Shown: piece by piece, positions 37,823 through 48,481 of the stretch | Layout of the letters: each line of letters starts with the position of its first letter | How positions within the stretch are numbered: the first letter of the stretch is position 1 | NCBI GenBank assembly: GCA_009193035.1 | Contig: SWDT01000092.1 | Location: 310,001 to 374,000 of the forward strand | Length of the DNA: 64,000 nt | Reading direction: 5' to 3' | Origin: Halicephalobus mephisto | Lineage: Eukaryota; Nematoda; Chromadorea; Rhabditida; Panagrolaimidae | Notes under the pieces: generated by a model | The model's input: the letters and a program-made list of their open reading frames with translations, nothing else | Databases searched by the model: none | What the model was told of the DNA's origin: nothing | Translations under genes and position numbers: made by a program

Positions 37823-39187
37823 ATGATGAAAAGGCCTCTGTTTAACCTTTCTCTTGTATTTGCTTTATTATTTTTCGACAGAGCAAAATCACAACAAACA
37901 AATACTGGCTCATTACAGGTTTGACTTCTCATTAAAGCAATTTATAAATTGAGTATCTAGTGTCCGTGTTACGTCATTCCTGGCACGAATGAATGTCTAC
38001 AGTATGATTCTCGATTTCAAGCCTCATCCATCGATGAAGCTATGAATTCTTTCGAGGATTTGACCATGGAAGAATCCCCTGTGAGTACATCAGAAACAAA
38101 CACATTTACATCTACGGCTGCTGGTTCGACAGATGTATGGTTTTATTGATTAATAGTGAAGTGAACTTCAATTTCAGAAAAATTGTGAAACGGAAGAATG
38201 TAAAAACTGTCGGGAATATTTGAAAGAAAAACTCAAGAATGTAGGTCTCCTCCCACCATCAACTATAACCTCCATCACTGCAAATTCCACTGCTTATTGT
38301 GGAAAATACAATTTCGTAAAAAAAGAACATGAAGAGGATGATTCATCCGAAGAGGACGAAGATAAAAATAAAAAGAAAAAGAAAAAAAGCAACGAAGATA
38401 AAGATGAAGATGATGAGGATGAAGATGAGTCATCAGAGTCTAAAGAACCTAGAAAGTGGCCTAAAATTACCAAGAATGATATCAAGCAAATGCTTGAGAA
38501 CTTTCCTCGACCTAAGAGACAGACATCAACGGACCCGACTGTGGTTGGTCGACGATTCAACCTCTCTTGCGAGAAGAAAGGAATAGCGACAGATGGAAGT
38601 GGAATGCTCATGTTATGTTCTCGTTGCTGGGCTTGGAGGGAATTGCCGGAGAACTATTATCCCCGTTACATGAATGAACTCATCTGCGACGATGTCGATA
38701 ACTCTTGTCTATCTGGTAAGTTATGAGTTTGTTTGTTTTTCCAAGTTTACTTAAAGAATCCAAGATCACAATTCATGTTATTGTAGACATTTTTAAAAGT
38801 GCAAAATAGTTTATCTTTTATGTTTTAAACGTTTATTTTATTTCCCAGGATATGCAACGTGTGGAATCTCCCATCGATCAGCGTATGTCGTCAGGAACGA
38901 CACCGGAGTGATCAACGTTGTCACCCTTCAAGCGGGTTCCTTCTGTGAGTGCCGAGTTCAGGTAAGCCCAAATAAAATGTTAAATTTAATCTTATTTCAA
39001 CCTTAATAAATCTGTTCAGACCGGATCTGCTCTGGAAAGTCTCGTAACTGGAACTGTGGGAACCCCTCTGCCTTCTTTACCTCCTAATATTCAACCACAA
39101 TCACAACCACAACCAACTACAGTATCTCAAGGTAATCCACAAAATTCCCAACCCAGTAATAACGCTGGGAGTTTATTTTGGTATTAA
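37823..39187 (+). CDS. Secreted cystine-rich precursor, possibly an IL-17-like cytokine
   Basis: Exons 37823-37918, 37961-38134, 38178-38715, 38849-38961 and 39020-39187 give about 362 residues. A signal peptide (MMKRPLFNLSLVFALLFF) is followed by a propeptide with Cys clusters (CPCYVIPGTNEC; NCETEECKNCREY) and a very charged Lys/Asp/Glu tract (38320-38460). A basic site (PRPKRQ, about 38505-38522) precedes a Cys-rich domain: LSCEKKG, MLCSRCWAWRELPENYYPRY, MNELICDD, NSCLSGYATC, YVVRNDTGVINV and AGSFCECRVQ. Aromatic-Pro-Arg-Tyr before a Cys, a central V-V-R strand and a terminal C-x-C resemble the IL-17 cystine-knot pattern; nematodes have IL-17-like genes. This is recognition by pattern, not by alignment. 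A Gln/Pro-rich tail follows. An AG at 37805 lies 17 nt before the ATG. Confidence 0.68.
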
Positions 39188-40184
39188 TTTATTCATATTA
39201 CTCATATATAGCTGCTGAAATAATGAAAATCACCAACTGGGTATGAAAAATTTAATAAATTCTTTTTCCTGGATAAAAGACGGATAAACCAAAGTAATTT
39301 AGCTTTTGTTTAGCCTTTGCGGGTTCTCAAATGCCTTCTTAAGACAGTAATCAGCAGATTTGCAGCCGTTCGAACAAAATTACATCATTATAAAAATTAA
39401 AAGTATTATTGCAAAATTGTCTCAAGACGAATTTGCAGAATCCTTGATTTCAAATATTTAAAAAAACTTCCAAAACATTCCTGAAATATTTTAGGTTCCA
39501 GGATGTTCAACTAGATTCTAATTTCCCGAAAAATAAAAACGAAATGCTGAAAAGTTAAAAGAAATCAAGATTCGATTTCAACTGTCTTTTTTTCACTCGG
39601 ATTCTTGTCAATCATTTGCAATCGAATTAATCATTACATTTTTCGTAAAATACGAAATTAACTCCAAACAGGAAGCCCGTAATGACCATAATGACCAAGA
39701 TGACTATGACTCGCTCTCACGTGCGAGTAAAAATTGCTTCTAAAATACGTGCATTCTAGGAGAATTCATGGGCAACCTTATTTTACTTATTTCCTACCAA
39801 TTTTATCTTTTTGACCTTTCTTTTTTTGTTATTTAATCTTGAAGTTCTCTCACATTCTGCACTAAATACATAGTAGTGAAATTGAAAAAAGTGAACAGAG
39901 GTGTTGAAGTTAAAATACAGTAATCAGATCTTCAGTGAGATCTGTTATTGGATATACGATAATTGACAAATTGATGATTTTATTTTTATCTTTTTTATTA
40001 ATTTTTCTGTGATGAATGTCTGTTGGGAAAAGTATTAAAACTAAAGCAGATATCCGAAATCCATATTTCAATATTACTACAGGATTTAAAAATCATTCCA
40101 GAGGATCGGAATAAATTACTTTGATAAGGGTCTTATAGTAGTTTTTATATCTTTGAATTTACAATAAAAACATTGGAGAAAATT
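39188..40184. other. AT-rich intergenic
   Basis: About 1 kb between convergent genes. Contains a patch of imperfect AATGACCA repeats near 39680-39710 and a stretch near 39655 similar to 24955. No gene recognised. Confidence 0.4.
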
Positions 40185-40812
40185 TCAATTTCTAAAGATA
40201 TTAAGAATTCTATTTTGGACATTTAAAGATTCTTGGATATACTGTTCTTGTACTAAGTTCAATCGTTCGATTTTCACCGGTGTTCCGAAAGTGAAAATAC
40301 TCCTTTTTGAAGGACCAGGACGATAGATGGCAAAGTGAGTACTTATGGTCCCGACACGACGATTACTACCAGAAATGCATCCAGAGACTCTTTGAGATAT
40401 CTTATCCCATACGATCTTGGCTTCCCCAGTGAAGTCGTAGTAGTAGTCCATGAAGTTACCAAGACTTAATTGTAGTTGTTGATACCCGTAGCAGATGATG
40501 TCAAAGCATACTCGGCTGTTGAACAAGATGAGGATTACTAATCCAACGCAGAAAAAACTAAGACCAATGTAGAACAAAAAAATTTTGATGATATCACCAG
40601 CTTTGGCATTATCGAGAAAGTCTTCTTGACCCATGACGTAGGAATCTACAAAAGCAGAAATGAGGGAATTTTTGGATACTGTAACTAATAAGACAGAAAG
40701 GATTTAATAATGTAAAAAAGTTTTTACCTTCATAATTTATAAAATTAATAGGGTTGCTGTTGACGACGATAACCAGAACAAGAATCAGGCAATAAGTAAA
40801 ACTAGGATCCAT
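40185..40812 (-). CDS. Unrecognised small membrane protein
   Basis: Exons 40812-40728 and 40645-40185 join in phase to about 181 residues. The N-terminus (MDPSFTYCLILVLVIVVNSN) looks like a signal peptide; a second hydrophobic stretch (IFLFYIGLSFFCVGLVILIL) is probably a membrane helix. The C-terminal half has three cysteines near the helix end and centre (SRVCFDIICYGY, VSGCISGSNRR) and a basic tail (GPSKRSIFTFGTPVKIERLN). I do not recognise a family. Good splice sites and codon continuity across the intron support it as a real gene. Its upstream region is a 2-kb gene desert. Confidence 0.65.
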
Positions 40813-42793
40813 CTTGGAACAATGGAACTAAATAAAATCCAGAAAAGTGGAATGTCATAAGGATAATGGATAACATTTAGGAACTCGGGAATTATTCGAA
40901 AAGTTTGAAATAAAGTATAAAATAAGAAACAAAATTTAATTTGGCCTAATTCGAGGAGGAAAATCCTAGGTGATACATCTGAAAGTTGCAGTATATGGAT
41001 AAAGATCGATCAACAATATTCAAGTGCACTAGGGTATTTTAAATCCCCTAAGTTTTGTCCAAATGTCTGAATTAAGTTTTTTAATACCGTAATAAAAAAT
41101 TCAAATATAAATAAAAATGTACAAAAATATGAAAAATATTTCAAAAATACATTATATTTAAAAATTGTAAAAGATTTTTGAATAAATTAATATTTTAAAG
41201 AAATTAATTCATGAAATATGGATTTTTATTATTTTAGACTTTAGTAATCTAAGATAGTTCTCATTTGGCTTAGAATTTTGTGATCCAGTATGAACCACTT
41301 CGGAACGTTAACAGTTTAGAAAAAATAATTAATTGAGAACCAGATCACAATTAGAAAAACAGCACAAAATGAAGAACTCATCTGCCAAGACGAAAAAATA
41401 AAATAAATTTTGATTTAACTTTTAGAGTTCAAAATCTCAAAAGTAGAACTAAGAAAAATTAATTCTTAAAACGAAAATTCTAATTTATTTTTTATGGAAG
41501 TAGAAATCGGAACCGAAAGCAACAAAAAATACAAATCCAATATTTAATTTGCAATTAAAATTATTTTCTGTTTTCATTATTACCGAATTACAGTTACTGT
41601 GGAATAAATCCGTTGTAAGAAAATATTTCGACTGTTGAAGTCTGAGAGAAAAGAAAGGATATAGTAAAGCCTACAGTATCTCCGAAAAATAATAGTGTTT
41701 AATTCTTTTATGGAAATTTAATAGTGATAAATGTTTAAAATTAGACAATGTAGTAATTTTCTATGATCTTGAAAATTTTGCAATAAAAATCACTTTTATG
41801 AAAATTTTCAAAATTATTTTTAAACAAGTTGAAAAAATACAGATGGGCCGGGAACGAGACTGAAGAAAAACTTCCAGGAAGACTCGATTGAATATCGACT
41901 GAAACTGTATGACACAAAACTGCCCATCATTTGTTTTTTGTGTAAAATAATATTTTTGATTTTGAGAAAAATTTCCCAGGAAACAATTCTGACGGAAAAA
42001 GTTATTTTACTCATTCCAAATTGTAATTCATTTTTATTTTGTTGGATATTTATTTGAAATTAATTATTTATTTTTATTCGATATTCTTTTAAAACGATGA
42101 AACCGAATAAATTTGTGGAAATTTGTATGTCGAATGCTTCGGAAGTAAATTTTTATTGACCTTTGAACTTTGGGTTTAAAAATTTCGATTTAACCTATTT
42201 AAATTGCTTTTTTTGTAATTAAATTCGTTTTTGCTCCTGATTACTGCCATCCAATTAATTTTCGTAAGTGATTAGAAACACGGGAAACCGAAAACCTGAA
42301 TTTACGGATTTCCCGGATTATCTCGTTTCACAAGAACGTTCAACAAAATTAGATTATGGATTCTACATAACTGTTCAGAAAATTGGATTCTATACAGCTA
42401 ATCTTGAGAGATAAAAGTCACTAAAATCACTTTTGTGGGATGAAAAAAGGGTTTCCACTTTGCTAATCTATTCAGTTTTGACCTTTTAAAACTTCGAGTT
42501 TACAAAGAATAAAAATTACCAAATAACATTTTTTGAATTTTAACAAGGCCAGGTTTTAACACAGGCTGTTTTTTCTCGGAATACGGATCAAAGATGATTT
42601 CTTAAAAACAACTAACTGAAAGTCGACATCAATCATCAAAGTAATTACTAACACTCTTAAGGCCAGTTATTTTAATTGATTGACATATAGTGTGAATTTG
42701 TAACTTTCATTTGGGGAATATTTCAATTAAATCGATTTTTTAATTCATTTTTTGATGAACTGACTTAATAAAGATAAATAGTTTCTGTAAAAA
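40813..42793. other. AT-rich intergenic desert
   Basis: Nearly 2 kb of AT-rich DNA between divergent genes. A minus frame at 41820-42014 shows no protein character. I see no RNA gene or transposon end. Confidence 0.45.
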
Positions 42794-43850
42794 ATGTCCT
42801 CGACGTACTTACTAGACAGACTTCCTCGAGCAGCACGGGGTCACTCTAGGACTCGGGACAGTTTTTCCGCTTCTATATTTAGTCCCCGCAGTCCGTATGG
42901 CCAGACCGTCGACAGGTAAGCGACTGTTGTTGTTTGTTTTCCGGTTTTTTACGTGGATCCGATGGACACTGGCCATTTCAAAGTAGCAAACCCAAGACAG
43001 AAAATTCTTTCAAAGTTTGTCAATCATTTTTGTTAAATTTATTTTTTGTTAAAAAGTATACCCTAGTTTAACAGATCAACAGTGTTTCAGGTGACCGCGC
43101 AAATCCAGAGGATTAAGTTCTAAGCCTTGTTGATGCCAAATGTTTTTTAAAAAAATCGGGTCAGTCGAGTTTTTCCTGACCAGCCCGCTTTTCAATTAAT
43201 CTTTTGGATCTGCTTCCTTTATCAAATGTCAGTGAAATTTTTCCTCGTTGCAAACAAGGTAGATATACTCCAATAACGAATCCCACTTTTTGTCAAATTC
43301 AAATTTCTTCACATGTTACATCTGGCGAGATTACGCGGACATTATTCTCATGTCTTTTCAAAAGTAGTAACGTTCTTTAAAGGACGGTTAATGTTCCGTA
43401 ATAGTTCCGGAGCCGAAATCATAATCGTGTCTTCATAAAGTCGGGGATTAACGAATTTATTTGCTAGTCTTTTCACAAGGAAGGTGAACTCATCCTGGCT
43501 TGCTCATAACTGCAATTTTGTTTTTAATAAATCTCTCGTTTTAAAATAAATTTTTTCGGATTTTGTCTTTTTGAAAAAGTCAAAACGTCTCAATTGTTTC
43601 ATTTGTTTTTTCCACTTAATCGGTCATTCGGATAAATAGTGATATCGATCACAATATCTCTGATTTGCTTCTTTTGTCCACCGACGGACCCGAATCGAAA
43701 TCAGAAGATACTGAAAGAACTTTCTTTGGTTTTTTATCAAAAAAGAAACTTGTTCCAACCGTAGACCCAGTTCTTTTCTCTTTCGTTTTGGTCACTGCTG
43801 ATTTGACTGGCGCGAAAAATCCACCCGATTTACGTGATCCTGTCCATTAA
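42794..43850 (+). CDS. Uncertain two-exon gene or alternative 5' exons of the downstream factor
   Basis: An ATG at 42794 opens a 122-nt exon (SSTYLLDRLPRAARGHSRTR, SFSASIFSPRSPYGQTVD) with a strong donor GTAAGC at 42916. An acceptor at 43639 continues in frame with SDIDHNISDLLLLSTDGPES and KSEDTERTFF, and the frame runs to a stop at 43850 (about 110 residues), or may splice again at a weaker donor near 43729. The composition (Ser, Arg, acidic) looks like a regulatory protein's disordered N-terminus. Splicing into the next gene in frame fails at the nearest acceptor (43890) because of a stop, so I list it separately. Confidence 0.4.
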
Positions 43851-43919
43851 TTTATGTCATGTTGCAAATTGGTCTAATTACGATTACAGATCCGAGATTC
43901 TCATATTAGGGGATGGTAA

Positions 43920-45128
43920 ATGTCGACCAGTGTAGTAATCAGTGTCCCGATACCGTCCTCTCCGGAAGTAGGATGTACTCCGTCCTCTGGTCAGAACTCG
44001 CCTGAATCTGCGGCTTCTCCTAATTCTAGAACCCCCAATGAGTCAAGTACAAAACGAAAGAAGAAACCCTATAAGGAGCTAACTTTGGAAGAAAAAGTCC
44101 GATTAATAAAAATGGCCGAGGAGAATAACTGCATGAGTCAGGCCAGTATTGCTGAGAGATACTCCATTGCCAAGAGCAATGTCTGCAGGATTTTGCAACG
44201 CAAACAAGAGTACCTTAGGGCTTATGAGTCAGCCGGATTTGCGGGGACTAGAAAGAGGAAGCTCAGAAAAGACACCTCAGCCTTCAAACAAAAGAAAATC
44301 GAGAAAAACAGAAATAATAGTCAGGAAACTGATTCAGATTTTATCCTGAAGCCCATTCCAGTAAAGCCCTGTTCGGAGAGTTCGTAAACCAATTTATTTT
44401 TGGACTAATAATTTCAAATGTTTCAGATTTAATTGGGATTTCTGAGGCAATTACATGCAAGCAAGAAGTTTCCCCAACTTTAAAGACAAATACTCATAAT
44501 TGTACGTTGTAAAATCCTGACAACAAAAAACCAATTATTTCAGTTCTTCAAGCCAAGACAGAAGATCACAAGAGTGCATTTCGTCATCCGGAAGTCCCAG
44601 TCCTCTGTGATCCCCAGTTCCTTGTCCCCCCATTCGTGGCGGCACAGTATCCCTACAAGCCACTGGATCTTTCATGTAACTTTCTTCCTTTCTCCAACAG
44701 TTTCTTTAACGATGAGAATCCTTTGATCAAGCAGATTTGTTCTCCAAGCTCGACTTTGAATTCCTTCCTCAATCAAGCGCTGGCAAAGCACGTCGAAGTA
44801 CTTAATGTAAGGAGTTTGTTACAAATTGGATTTCACACAAGCTTCCAGAACTTTCTAGAATATCATAGAAGGGTCTAGAGTCTTCCGAAATCTCAAAAAT
44901 TAGAACCAATATCTGAAACCTCGAATTCTAGGGGATTTCGAAAGTTCGTTCCAGGGCAATTTCGTAACATCGTTCGGTTTTAATAGCATAATTTTCCAGG
45001 AAAAAGTAGCAGGATATGAGCGACAACTAGAAAAAGTTCGGTCTTTTATCAAAGATGTCGAGAACGCAGAAGCTGTCCGTTCTTCAGATGCCCAGAAGCT
45101 CCTGAATTCCCTGACAAATCTTCTCTAA
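43920..45128 (+). CDS. Pipsqueak/CENP-B-type HTH transcription factor
   Basis: Exons 43920-44379, 44427-44501, 44544-44806 and 45000-45128 give about 308 residues. After a Ser/Pro-rich start (STSVVISVPIPSSPEVGCTP) comes a basic psq-type helix-turn-helix: KKKPYKELTLEEKVRLIKMA, MSQASIAERYSIAKSNVCRI and LQRKQEYLRAYES, the fold shared by Pipsqueak, CENP-B and pogo/Tc1-like transposases. A basic stretch (TRKRKLRKD) may be a nuclear signal. The C-terminus is a predicted coiled coil (VAGYERQLEKVRSFIKDVEN), suitable for dimerisation; no DDE integrase domain remains. The first donor is chosen at 44380 (GTTCGT) to keep frame. An AG (43890) lies upstream as a likely trans- or cis-splice acceptor. Confidence 0.8.
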
Positions 45129-46734
45129 TTTATTACAGAATATCCCGAGCTTGGATTAACAAATTATTACACAAATGTCATTTATTTCATTTGTCTACAG
45201 TATTTTCGATTTTGTTACCGAGTTCAAAAATTCCAACTCAATAATAAGTCTTTCAAGTCACTGCCCACCATGTCACTTTCAGCATTCGGTGATTAAACGA
45301 ATCGAATAATAGCTACAGTAACCCTCAATTCCTCAAGACCATGTTTGAATATTTTGATACAAATAAAGTCGTTTTTTCCTTGGGAGAAAGTTCGAAAGGT
45401 CAGAAAGTCGGTTTAGAATAACGGCGTTTTCAGTTTTTCAAAGAAGTTTGTTGTGAATTCGCGCATTCGAAATTTCCTTTTCATCACGGCTAGGGAATTT
45501 TTGTAAAAATTAAGGAACCAAACTAGAAAAAATAATTAATTTCGACAGAATTTTTCTAAACAAAGGCTTCAATTGACAGTAATGTTGTTCTGAAAGTAGA
45601 TTTTTGAATTTAGAAAGTCTGTAATATTGTAGATATTAAATCTTTCTTCAATTAAAGGATCTTTTTAGTTTGGAAAATAATTTTAATATTGGAATTTTTG
45701 AAATTGAAATAAATCTTTTTAGTTTTCCAAAATGGTTTCGAAATAATATTGAAGTGTTTTTTCAATTAAAGGATCTTTTTAGTTTGGAAAATAATTTTAA
45801 TACTGTAAATATCGGGATTTTTTAAATTAAAATAAATATTTTTATTCATAAATTTATCCTAGTACTGTGAATATTCAAACTTTCCTTCAACTAAAATTTT
45901 TTAAAATAATTTCGATGGTGTAAATATTGAAATTTGCCTTCGATTAGATCTTTTTAGTTTCGGAAATTTCTTTTATACTGTAGGTACTGAATTTCTTATT
46001 TTAAAAATCATTTCGATGTTGTATTGAAATTTTTCTTCAAAACAAATTTTCTTGTTCAGAAATTTACATTTATATTCCAGGTGTTGAAATTCCTTCGATC
46101 GGAAGTTTTATTTTACTGTATTTGGCTTTCTCCCTGGGGGGGTTTACTAAGTAATTATTTCTGACAGCAATTTGGCTACTATCAGGTATTTTTTCCAGTA
46201 GTGCCAAATGCCGAATTGTTTTTCACTTTGGCATTGCGCAGCCCCTGACCTAGAATCTGTGTTCTTTGAACCTTTACCACAATGTCATAAGCGCGATTGA
46301 AAACTTTAAAGAATTGCCGGTCTGTTCATTTCTGTAGTTGCCAAATCTGTTCATCCCATTGACAGTCGCCACAACACAGTAAGACGAACATTGCGCGGGC
46401 TGGCCAATCGGAGAATTGGTTGTTTATCGCAAGAAGGAAAGCTGGCCTGGCGATGGTAATCCACATCCCTGTAGAGGTTCATTCCGGCACTCGGCTGTTT
46501 TGTTTTTGACTGGTCCTATTGGGGCCGCCCCCACGCAACAGTGAGGCAAGAGGGAATTGGACAAGAAGCGGTGTGTGCAAGGAGGATCTGCCGAAGCGAC
46601 CCAAATCCGACCTCCTTCCTCGGCTGGCGGGCCAATCATGCCGTTCTTGGCACGACGCGCCATTGTCTTTTTTCGTCTAGAAAGTTAAGTTGATCACTTT
46701 CAGGCTTTCAATCGGGTATAGCCAGTCACGGGTC
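45129..46734. other. Intergenic with decayed tandem repeat
   Basis: About 1.6 kb. The central part is a decayed minisatellite (separate entry). A GC-richer stretch at 46200-46690 carries a minus-strand frame (46424-46663) without domain signal; it probably is the upstream region of the next gene, whose first exon follows an acceptor at 46702-46703. Confidence 0.45.
45590..46080. repeat. Degenerate tandem minisatellite, period about 114 bp
   Basis: A unit containing ATTAAAGGATCTTTTTAGTT followed by TGGAAAATAATTTTAATA occurs at 45651 and again at 45765. Weaker copies with TCTTTTTAGTTTCGGAAAT and similar phrases follow near 45890, 45945 and 46030. The two best copies are nearly identical, later ones heavily diverged. 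Confidence 0.7.
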
Positions 46735-48481
46735 ATGGACAACGTTGGGTATAATCAGCAGACCTACGGTAGACCTGAGTGGGAAGTGCCTCCGGCCGCC
46801 ATCAAGGGGTGGTCCGAGATCCCGCCGCCCCATCCGAGCGAGGACGCCCATTCCGTGAGTTTCGTTCTGTCTCCAGCTTGGTCCTCGACTGATAACTTTC
46901 AGGAAACAGCTTCTTCCCCTTACAGTACCTCAGGGACACTCGGTTCCGACGCAACTCCCTCCCCCGAGATCAAGGAGTCGGGACATGAGGATGATGGGTC
47001 TCCTGAGAATAACCCTCAACTGGAGTCTAAACCTGAGTTTTCCCAATTGAAGGTGGATATTTCAAGTCCTCAGCCGGAAGAAGGGTGTCCCGAACCCCCA
47101 CAGACTCTGGTTTCCAACGATTCGGATGAGCCAGTCACGATCGAGCTTGGAGCTAAGTTCAATTCGTAAGTTTTCAGAGAACGTTCATGATTGATATGTC
47201 AATTTAGGTTCGCTCACTTTGAATCCGTCTTCAAGCCTTGGATGAACAAATATTACCATCCCTTCCGCGTAGCCAGTTCGGAACAGATGAGACATCCCAA
47301 TGGCACTCCAGATCCCAGATATCGATATCGTTACATTGTGTACCATTGTGTTCATTATGGAAATCCCAGAATGCGCGGTAAGTATTAATTATGCAAGGAA
47401 ATTCAAAAATTCTTGGACAGCGGAGGATATTAGGAATATTCTTTTCGATAAATTCTTTTCAAGGACGAATCTGTCAGCAAGATCATCTCAATTTTGCATT
47501 TGTTGAGCTAACAGGTGCAGCGGTATTTAACCGAAATCTTGTCATGTCTTCCTCAATTGTCCATATGTCGTGCAAATTGAACTGTCCGCAATTTTTCAAA
47601 TTATTTTTTCAGGAAACGGAAAACGTCCGAACCAAAGTTACCTCCCGAGTGGATGCAAAGCGATGTTGAGGTTGAACTTCAATTACCACGAAAACAAGCT
47701 GAGAATAACTTCGTTGACAACAGAACATAAGAACCACGAGATTGGACCGGAACATTTTGGCGCCAAAAGACCAAAGATATCCCCGTACTTTGATGGGTCG
47801 GCCAAAAAGGAGAGCCCGGGTTCCAGGTCAAGCAAAAGCTCAACCTCTTCTAGTTCCAGTAAGTCCTCTCCTGCCACGACGACTGTCCCGACTTGGTCGT
47901 CTTCGAACCCTGCCACTTCTACTGCTGAACCCAAAGAACCTTCTTTCCAAGCACCAGTACCTTCATTGGCGACTATCCTCGCTTCGGCTTACAATAACTC
48001 ATGTCCTTATCCTCCACAACATCAACAGATGAACCCTGTACTTCAACATTCCCTCTCCATGACTTCCAACGCTGGTGATCTGAACACCTCGAACTCAGTC
48101 CTAGGTCAGAAGGAAAACTTCTGTCTCTCCTCCAACGCTACCTTGCCCCCGATAACCCAGTTAACGCAATTCGCAGCTTCTCAGATCAATCTTCCGGTCC
48201 TCCAACTCCAGCAACCGAATGTGACTCAAGCTCAGACTCAGGAGAACGTGATGATGAAGGTCCTCGAGATCTTCCAACGGTCGTCCATCATGAATATCAT
48301 CGAGCAGTACAAGAAGGCTGCGGAAGACAAAGTTCGCACTCTCCAGGACGAATATCGGCAGCTTTTGTCCACCTTGTCCTCTTGTCCAGTCAGTTCAGAT
48401 CCGGCAGTGATGGAGCATCTCGTTTCCAGTCTACGGTCGTTAACGGATTTTGTTCAACAGAATTTGCCAAAACAACAATGA
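46735..48481 (+). CDS. WRKY/GCM1-type zinc-finger (ZSWIM3-N/FAR1-like) putative transcription factor
   Basis: Exons 46735-46854, 46903-47165, 47208-47377 and 47613-48481 give about 473 residues. The core reads FAHFESVFKPWMNKYYHPFR, YRYRYIVYHCVHYGNPRMRG, NGKRPNQSYLPSGCKAMLRL and SLTTEHKNHEIG: a C...C...H-x-H arrangement with the R-P-N-Q and G-C motifs seen in the N-terminal zinc-finger module of ZSWIM1/3 and MULE/FAR1-type proteins. It is flanked by acidic Ser/Pro-rich regions and a Gln-rich stretch, ending in a short coiled coil (IIEQYKKAAEDKVRTLQDEY). No SWIM finger or transposase core is present. A DNA-binding role is inferred from fold class. The first intron (46855-46902) is 48 nt, a multiple of three and stop-free, so retention would be tolerated. 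Confidence 0.75.

Noticed and set aside
38294..38611. Ser-rich minus-strand frame
   Set aside because: Antisense of the Lys/Asp/Glu tract in the cytokine-like precursor.
42794..43917. Joining the two exons at 42794 and 43640 to the pipsqueak-type gene as one coding sequence
   Set aside because: Splicing into the acceptor at 43890 meets an in-frame stop before the HTH exon, so a continuous coding link could not be shown.
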